DNA from: Pseudopithomyces maydicus
Lineage: Eukaryota; Ascomycota; Dothideomycetes; Pleosporales; Didymosphaeriaceae
Length of the DNA stretch: 64,000 nucleotides
Direction: 5' to 3'
Assembly (NCBI GenBank): GCA_026873275.1
Contig: JANTUC010000002.1
Coordinates: 2,976,001 to 3,040,000 of the forward strand
Positions 57,501 through 64,000 of the stretch are shown here, in pieces; position 1 is the stretch's first letter, and each line of letters begins with the position of its first letter. Made by a program: the position numbers and the translations under genes. The notes below the pieces were generated by a model, which saw only the letters and a program-made list of their open reading frames with translations, was not told where the DNA came from and made no database searches.

Positions 57501-58088
57501 TTCGAGGATGGTCACCCGGACGACGTATCCGTTGATTCCGATATCCGCCGTGAGTTAGCCATCATGGACGCACACCACCGCGCTGAGCCCACGGAGTTAG
57601 CTACCGCCACTGTAGATCGCAATCCACCTTCGTCTACAGTCCTGGGTCGGGACGGGGCAGAACGCGCTGATGGCAATCTCCCATTCGACATTCCATACGA
57701 TGAGACAAGCGTCTATTCTCGGACCCGCAGCTTGCCACTGCCAATCCGCACGATGGACAACCGCTCGTTCAACAGCTACGGCTCTTCCAACATTTTTAGC
57801 CCTTTCAGCGGCTTCAGCTTACAGGGTGCTCCCCCTCGGGTGTCGAAAAGCAGGAAAGGGTCGAATCGGTTGACAACCTCTTTCTCTGGGGGTCAATTAG
57901 ATACTCGGCCACTTGGAATCACCATTCGAGAGCACCAGCGGGCACGCATGACACCAGTTGAGTTGGAGAACCTGTACAAAGAGGAACGACGCCGGCAGGT
58001 TGCGTTAGAACGGGTCGATGAGGCTGATGAGGACATGCCGGACACGGATGGGCCGTCTGTTGTTGATCTTCCAGAGAGCATTGGGTGA
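54520..58088 (+). CDS. Large pseudokinase-containing protein, apparently split by a one-base frame break
   Basis: Two long frames overlap at 56097-56145 and read as one protein of about 1190 residues. The first (54520-56145) starts MLPTTIKSANMSLFIRDKNR. It holds an FHA-like beta-rich region (DSPFKIQEFRIEL, ADGVRIQKS) and then a kinase-like fold. In that fold, YHGSLTPASVLL replaces the HRD catalytic loop and LLLVDYSGVYL replaces DFG, so catalysis is unlikely. It runs on as PRGKLEKIENEWKQSS and stops. The second frame takes over at the same point (TIQCWEELSKDYPMILTLGH, SWLDELIDGIY), continuing the expected helical C-lobe end. A unique C-terminal half and disordered tail follow to 58088. A one-base loss between 56090 and 56130 explains the break. 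Function is unknown. The start could also be Met at 54550. Confidence 0.7.
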
Positions 58089-58811
58089 TGCATACGATCG
58101 TGGAGAGTGCGGAGCCGACTCGGTGAGTAGAGAAAGAGATAGTTAGAGTAAGCATGCATGTTATTGTCGAGATATATACGAGCTGCGAATTTGGGGATTG
58201 GGTTCCTGAAATCGCTGGGTCAGAAGCATATAGTAGGGTGACTCACGTGGCTTGAGTGGTGGATATAATAGTACATGTATGAGTATACTGTCACAAGGTG
58301 GACGACACGCTTGTGTTTTCTTGACTTCATCTGGCCAGCTACTCTGCTGCTTCTTTTTCCTTTTCCAAACAACATTTTCAAGTCAGCATCTATGGAAAAT
58401 CCCAGAAAAGGCATGGCATGTCATTTTTGACAGCTCTCCGTAGCTTAGAAGGCTGAGATATGAATTTTTACGAAATCACGTTTCATTATCTTGCCGGACG
58501 ATAATTGACGACCAAACATGCTTTAGAACACGTTCCCCATAGACCTTTTGTACCTTTGCCTTTTCTCCGAAAGAGATGCGAGACCTGTAATCGATCTTCC
58601 TTAACCAGCCAAGCGCGTCTTCGATACAGGTTAGCGGACCGTTCCCGCAAGGCCAAAATTTCAAACGGTCCGATTCACCCCGCAGAAAGCAAGACTAGTG
58701 CTAGTTATCTCGCTGGTCCGTGAGCAACACAATTGATAAGTTGTGACTATAAAACTATCAGGAAGTATATAGAACCCTAAGCTTTTTCTGCATATTTATT
58801 CAATTAGTACA
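58089..58811. promoter_or_regulatory. Intergenic with TATA box for the amine oxidase
   Basis: TATAAAA at 58748-58754 lies 58 bases before the amine oxidase ATG. Apart from that, only short unsupported frames are present. Confidence 0.5.
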
Positions 58812-60346
58812 ATGAATTCACGCGACGGGTACTGCTGGACGAAAAAAGACGGACTCAAGGCAGGCGTGCCTACCATCGGTCTAATTAACCCCCCAAGCAA
58901 TGTTACCGACTCCAATATCAGCTACGATGTAATAGTCATTGGTGCGGGATATTGCGGATTGACAGCTGCCCGCAATGCTGCTCTTGAAGGCCTCCGCGTA
59001 CTGCTGGTAGAAGGCCGTGATCGCATAGGTGGTCGATCTTGGTCTACGAACCTTGATGGATATCCGTATGAAATGGGCGGCACGTGGGTGCATTGGGGAC
59101 AGTCGAACACATGGAGGGAGATGATGCGGTACGAGATGGAGAAGGACGTTGAAGAGTCGGCCGACTTCTCGAAGGGATACAACCAGTTTGAGCTGAACTC
59201 ATCGGCGGTTACTGCATCCATGAGCCACGAGGAAGAAGTGCGTTGCAAGATTCGGAATATCCGCCTAAATACTGACGGGGGCAGGACGAACTGCTCATCT
59301 CCGCTACGAAAAAGTTTGCGAACGTCGATGGTGTGTATGGTCGAAAAGTGATACCCTTACCGCACGACACCTTCCGTACCGAAGAGGCCAAACAGCTGGA
59401 CAGGATTTCGGCCAAAGATCGCATTGACCAGATTGCCGCCGATCTCACACCCAAGGAACGTGCTGTTCTGGAACCCTTCATATTACTCTTCAGCGGATCG
59501 ACGCTCGAGAAGACAAGTTTCCACGAGTACATGCATTGGTGGGCAATGTGCGGGTACCGCTACGAAGGCTGCCTCGACATGCTCATCACGTGGAAGTTTC
59601 GCAGAGGCCAATCCAGCTTTGCGATACGTTTCTTCGAAGAAGCTCTCGCCACGAAGCGCTTTTCATATGCATTCAATAGCGCCGTAAAACTCGTAAAGGA
59701 CACTGGCAACGGTGTCGAGGTGACGGTGGGCTCCGGCAAACGGTATCGCGCCGCACGCGCAATTTCCGCGATACCTCTCAATGTGCTCAAGGAAGTAACC
59801 TGGGACCCGCCATTACCAAAGGGCAAGGTAGCTGCGGCGTCCATTGGCAATGTCAACCAGACCGTCAAGGTACATGCCGAAATATCAGACAAGGACCTCC
59901 GGTCATGGACGGGTATCACATGGCCACATAACGAACTTATCTACGCGATCGGTGACGGCACCACACCTGCGGGTAACACGCACGTCGTTTGCTTTGGCGG
60001 AGACCACAAGCATATGCATCCGGAGGAAAACATCGAGAAAACTAAACGCGCGGTCGAGAACATGTTTTTGCCCAAGGAAAAGAAGCCAGAGATCGAGAGG
60101 CTGGTCTTCCACAACTGGAGCAAGGATGAGTTTGCCAAGGGCGCCTGGTTTTTCTCTCCGCCTGGGCTGTTGGCGGATCACCTGGATGACATGAGGGCGA
60201 GACATGGGAACGTGCTATTTGCGAACTCGGACTGGGCGCTGGGTTGGAGAAGTTTCATCGATGGAGCGATTGAGGAGGGAACGAGAGCTGCGCTGGAGGT
60301 GCGCAAGGAATTGGGGTCATTTCAACATAGCAAGGCTAGTCTATGA
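58812..60346 (+). CDS. Flavin-dependent monoamine oxidase-like protein
   Basis: These enzymes oxidise primary or secondary amines (monoamines, polyamines) with FAD, giving aldehyde, ammonia and peroxide. Two exons (58812-59237, 59285-60346) flank a 47 nt GTGCGT...CAG intron and join in phase 0 to 495 residues. FAD-binding motif VIVIGAGYCGLTAARNAALE near residue 40 is followed by VEGRDRIGGRSWSTNLDGYP then EMGGTWVHWGQ, the standard MAO start. Mid-protein: MHWWAMCGYRYEG, and the substrate-domain region with SFAIRFFEEALA. The C-terminal flavin motif is FANSDWALGWRSFIDGAIEE. No Cys for covalent FAD is obvious in that last motif, so FAD is probably non-covalent. No signal peptide or obvious peroxisomal SKL ending (it ends KASL). 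Confidence 0.9.
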
Positions 60347-60661
60347 GGGATTTAAATAAGTATCGACATCGAAGGTTGTTTGTTTGTTTTGTGTTTTGAA
60401 AAAGCAGCAGCTAAGTAGGGGCTGACTAGGTGAAAATGCTTGGTAGGATAAAATGCTGTCACCCCTCTTATTACAAGTATAAGACGGTTCTTATAGAAGG
60501 TAGGGATTCAAAAGGATTGAATTGGTTGGCCAGATGAAGGTTGCTTAGAGACTAGAACAAAGCTTGGGACACTGTTCTACATACTTCTCATGGGCCCCGT
60601 TACCGAGGACTCACGCGAGCGAAGCTTCCATCAATCTACTCTGAGAAAAAGGCCCACTCTT
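60347..60661. other. Short spacer between converging genes
   Basis: 3' regions of the amine oxidase (plus) and the next gene (minus). Nothing else is seen. Confidence 0.5.
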
Positions 60662-61522
60662 TTACTCAGACTCCCATTCTCCCTCCAAGTCGGTCTCGCC
60701 ATCTACATTGGCTACTATGCCAGTATTCCCGACACCCTTTGCCAAAATGTCGCGATATCTATTGACAGGTAGTCGTCGATTAGCATGGCCCCTACCACCG
60801 CCATTGTCGGAACCAACGTTCTTGATAGCCCTAGCAAGCGTGTTCCTGTATCTACTGGCAGGGTTTTGTTGTTCATTCTCATCGCTCCCACTGCGACACC
60901 AGCGCCGCAACGACTTGCGATGCGAGCAGCAGTAGTAAAGCATCGTACAGACACTAAGAAGCGTTAGGCTCCAGCGTCCAAGATCGTCACGAAGATGAAC
61001 GCGAGTCGGCTTTCCCTCGCTCGATTCACCAGATGCATTCCGGTCCCCAGTACCCGGAGTATCTATAGCAGAGACTTTCTTCGCCGTGTCGTTTCCCCTA
61101 GCCGACACCGCCGCCATCCCCGGCAAGAAGCCGAGATCCAGCGCCTCCAACTGCTTTGGCTTCACATCCAACATATGTATCTGCCGTCCGTCCATGCTGA
61201 TGTTGATCTTGACGCTCTCGTTGAATGTCCCCAGGAACGACACTTTGTACAACGGCGCAGGGGTGAATTGCTCATGCTGTTCCTCCGACTGGGCATCTTT
61301 GGCCGTTTCAGAGCGCGCCTCTTGGGTCTCTGCACCATGCTCTTTACCCTGGCGCTGGTGGAGCTCGTTGAGTGCGTTTTGACCTGCCGTGAGACAGGCG
61401 AGGGAGCGGTCGGTGCAGTTGGCGAGGCGCATGCCGTGGTTCGCGGTTGGGGGCGAGTCTGCGTACCATGCGATGAGACTTGCGGCCCGGAACATGTCGT
61501 AGAAAAGGGTTTGGAAATGCAT
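60662..61522 (-). CDS. Hypothetical protein with one membrane segment (286 aa)
   Basis: Single-exon frame of 286 residues that I do not recognise. Coding is supported by a TATA box (TATAAA on this strand, 61624-61619) about 100 bases upstream. It is also supported by a coherent central block: APLYKVSFLGTFNESVKINI, then DGRQIHMLDVKPKQLEALDL, GFLPGMAA. A hydrophobic stretch SLTLLSVCTMLYYCC near residue 195 may span the membrane, followed by a basic Arg-rich segment. Two related ~10-residue pieces, SRYRNTLARAIKNVG and NRYRDILAKGVGNTG, form a short internal repeat near the C-terminus. The opposite-strand frame through this region is a shadow. Confidence 0.55.
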   Translation of the reverse strand: MHFQTLFYDMFRAASLIAWYADSPPTANHGMRLANCTDRSLACLTAGQNALNELHQRQGKEHGAETQEARSETAKDAQSEEQHEQFTPAPLYKVSFLGTFNESVKINISMDGRQIHMLDVKPKQLEALDLGFLPGMAAVSARGNDTAKKVSAIDTPGTGDRNASGESSEGKPTRVHLRDDLGRWSLTLLSVCTMLYYCCSHRKSLRRWCRSGSDENEQQNPASRYRNTLARAIKNVGSDNGGGRGHANRRLPVNRYRDILAKGVGNTGIVANVDGETDLEGEWESE

Positions 61523-64000
61523 GGTCGAGGCTGTTGGGTGAGTGAGTTGATTGTGGGCCTAGGAGTGAAGCGGCGGTGGCAGAGGGAGTCTTGCTTTTGT
61601 GGTGGGGTGGCTGCGAGGTTTATATGGCAACTGAATCTTATGAGCACGGGAACACATTCCCCAAAGTTTGGCGATGGGTTGAGCAAGTGTAAATATGGGG
61701 TTGAGAGTGAGGTGAAAAGCCAATGTTTTCCGTTAATGTGTTTCCCTGCGTAATGACAAAGTAAGTGTTTGCTACGTATCAAAACTCAAAATGCCAGGCC
61801 AAACAATAAATCAGGCATTCTGACTTAAAGTCGAGCTGAATATGTTTGCTCTTGCCAATTTACGACAGGTGAAGTCATCAGAGTCTCACGTGATCAACGG
61901 TACGGCCGGGCGGCAGGTGCGAGTGCCCAGATGGAGCTTATGTGAGCACCTGGATGTCTACGAGCACTGAACGCATCGTCTGGCAGTTTCAGCTCAAAAT
62001 CATGAAGACGTCTTACTCCAGTGCCTCGCCGCGATGAAAAATACCAAGCGATCTTGCCCCATTGCCTCACTGCGATCGCCACCTACCTCACTGCACCCTA
62101 TTCGATACAAATCTAATCCACGAGAATGTATCACTGCTACTTTTTGAGCTGAACAAGAAATAGCGTGGACAACATCATCAGATCAAGTACTTAAACTTTG
62201 CTGTAAAATCCCATATTCCAAAAAGACAATCGAGACGAAACAATCATGTTACTCATTGCTCTTTCTTGAATCCTAGGTGAAAATCCAGTCCTCATGCTTT
62301 CAGAGAAAAGATAAACATGTGGTATCAAAGTTCTCAACTTTGGACCATTCTCCTCGTAGCAGAATACCGCAGTGAGATTTCTTCAGTCATTGCTTGATGA
62401 TGTACAGTGTAAACAAACACCGCCCAAAACCCAGCGGATACAGCCAAACGAAACGCTACATGCAAGCATACTTCCGCTTCCACCCAACCCACCATTTTCC
62501 CCCTCGCCAATCTCGATCGACACCCCCGACGATCCCTCCCTCCTACCGCCTCAGCCGCACATCCATGGGGTACTTTATCTCGATGAGATTACCCCATGTT
62601 GCCCGTGATACTGCTGATCGCGAGTGCAGTGAAGCGAAAGGGAACCGATCAGCTGTACATGTATATATACCTATTACACATTCGAATCAGGGGTATTTGA
62701 GATTGAATGTGGACAAGGGCGGATTATCAAGAAGAGGGCGACGAGAGCGGAGAAATAGCCTCTCACGATGCATGTGATTACTCCGGCGGACGCAAGATCC
62801 GATTCCTGCGGATCGTATCACACGGCGGTGGGGAGATGGCGTGGAGCGTGCGGGCCGATGGATGGGACGGGTGGGGTGAGAATAGGAGGGAGGATCTTGC
62901 TAGCCATGCTATGGTGCAATGGGTAGGCGTTCAGGAGTCTGTAGGGCACCTACCGTACCTACTCTACCGTACCTACGTCCACACACAGGCGTCCAGGCGC
63001 ACCCATCCAAAACAATGGAGCAAATCTGCATCTCTTGGAAGCGGCCCAGCCAGTAGTTTCCCGAGTGGATTCCATGCAGCGTCTCAAACGCCCAGGCCCG
63101 CCTCTGCGGTACCCACGGGCGCTACGTACGGGACGTTTTATGTACCTACCGCACGCACCGTACCGTCCCTACTTGCCTACATGTGTACATGTTTGCCGGC
63201 AGGCACCCGCTTTTGCTCGGCAGGCCGCTGCATCGGGCGGTACTCACCCCCATGCGGGCCTTGGCGACGCGTGGTAATATGTGGGCTAACCATGTTCTTA
63301 GCAGAAGCGAGATGACGTTGTGCACAAGCGAGTGGGTGGTTCGGACGACGAGTCCTCCCGCGTGTGTAGGTTGGGGCGGCTGAAACTGCGTGTCGTGGGG
63401 TGTTGTTTTGTGTTGGAGTCCTGGAGGGAGAGGGAGGGAGGGAGGAAGGGCAATCCGGTGGCTTCCGGTCGGTGAAGGGGTGGCTGCTGGAGATTGGGAA
63501 GGAGGCGTCGTTGTAAGAAGGCGCGTCCAACACCGATGACGCGCCGGCGGCGGCCTGAGGGACGGTGCGCGCAAAACGGCAGGCACGTAGTCAGACAGGC
63601 GTATACATGGCTAGATGCGTGAAACGGGAGTGTCAAGACGTCCCTCAGTGCCTTGTTGCAGCCGCGGAAATTTCGAAACGACGTCGAGGGCTCAGGCGCT
63701 CGGGTGGTGCGAGGCTGGTGGCAGGGGCGCGTGCCGCGTAAAGTTGCACTGTTTGGGGGCTGCACGGGCTGGTTAGCAGTTACACGACTGCGTAAGACGC
63801 CGCACCCTGAAGCACGTCCTTCCTCGCTGGCCCTTTGTTGCGGCGCTGTATGATATATTAGCCTTATGTAGGAGCATCTTGCCTTATTGTTCAGTGTCCT
63901 CATCCTTCTCCCACCAGAGCCTTCTTTGTCCGGACCAAAGCGCTCTTTGTCCCGTGCCTCTTCCAGGATAGCCCCATCCCCGGACCATTACCCTCGAGAA
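61523..64000. other. Right edge, no gene supported
   Basis: Open frames are short or low-complexity and overlap on both strands (for example Pro/Ser-rich frames at 62.4 and 63.2-63.9 kb). The pieces TACCGTACCTAC, CTACGTACGGGACG and GTACCTACCGCACGC cluster at 62950-63180. No RNA gene or complete domain is visible. Confidence 0.4.

Noticed and set aside
61000..61753. Plus-strand frame opposite the 286-residue gene
   Set aside because: The minus strand has a TATA box at the right distance and a coherent protein. The plus frame is a shadow.
62372..63903. Pro/Ser-rich frames near the right edge
   Set aside because: Low-complexity translations from CT-rich DNA, overlapping on both strands, with no domain or splice support.
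1..64000. CRISPR array, bacterial operon, viral or organellar insert
   Set aside because: No regularly spaced identical short repeats with unique spacers, no operon-like packing, no capsid or polymerase motifs. The genes are spliced fungal nuclear genes.

Overview
The window looks like nuclear chromosomal DNA of a filamentous ascomycete (Pezizomycotina). Nearly all genes carry short introns of about 45 to 110 nt with GTRNGT donors and YAG acceptors. The gene content also fits: a GH6 cellulase, a HET-domain protein, Rad14/XPA, a Cut12-like spindle pole body protein, GCN2 kinase, an MFS sugar porter and a fungal rhodopsin-like membrane protein. No bacterial, viral or organellar operon is visible. 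A class-level assignment is not possible from sequence reading alone.

Layout. 1.6-3.0 kb: secreted GH6 glycoside hydrolase. 3.8-4.2 kb: small unknown protein. 4.4-8.5 kb (minus): 1220-residue fusion of a cholesterol-oxidase-like GMC oxidoreductase and an alpha/beta hydrolase. 10.1-12.5 kb (minus): HET-domain protein. 13.4-24.4 kb: housekeeping block with RAD14 (-), PTH1 (+), a Cut12-like gene (-) and GCN2 (+). 24.9-27.3 kb (minus): two small adjacent genes that appear to share a C-terminal domain. 29.9-34.6 kb: rhodopsin-like membrane protein and MFS sugar porter, both plus strand. 34.6-50.4 kb: almost 16 kb with no intact gene, holding several unrelated families of degenerate tandem repeats, exon-like fragments and two Pol III-like elements. 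50.4-61.5 kb: Myb-like nuclear protein, a large pseudokinase split by a frame break, a flavin amine oxidase and a small putative membrane protein. 61.5-64 kb: nothing I can call.

For the spliced models of GH6, GMC fusion, HET, RAD14, GCN2, the small gene pair, rhodopsin-like, MFS, Myb-like and amine oxidase genes, I checked intron phase and total length by hand and they close in frame. Several other genes (PTH1, the pseudokinase, the GCN2 tail, pieces in the repeat island) appear broken by exactly one base, often at a G or C run. This may mean consensus errors in the assembly as much as true pseudogenes. The most unusual part is the 37-46 kb repeat island. It carries remnants of repeat-containing proteins, some with recognisable splice sites and fungal coding bias, that I cannot match to any family.
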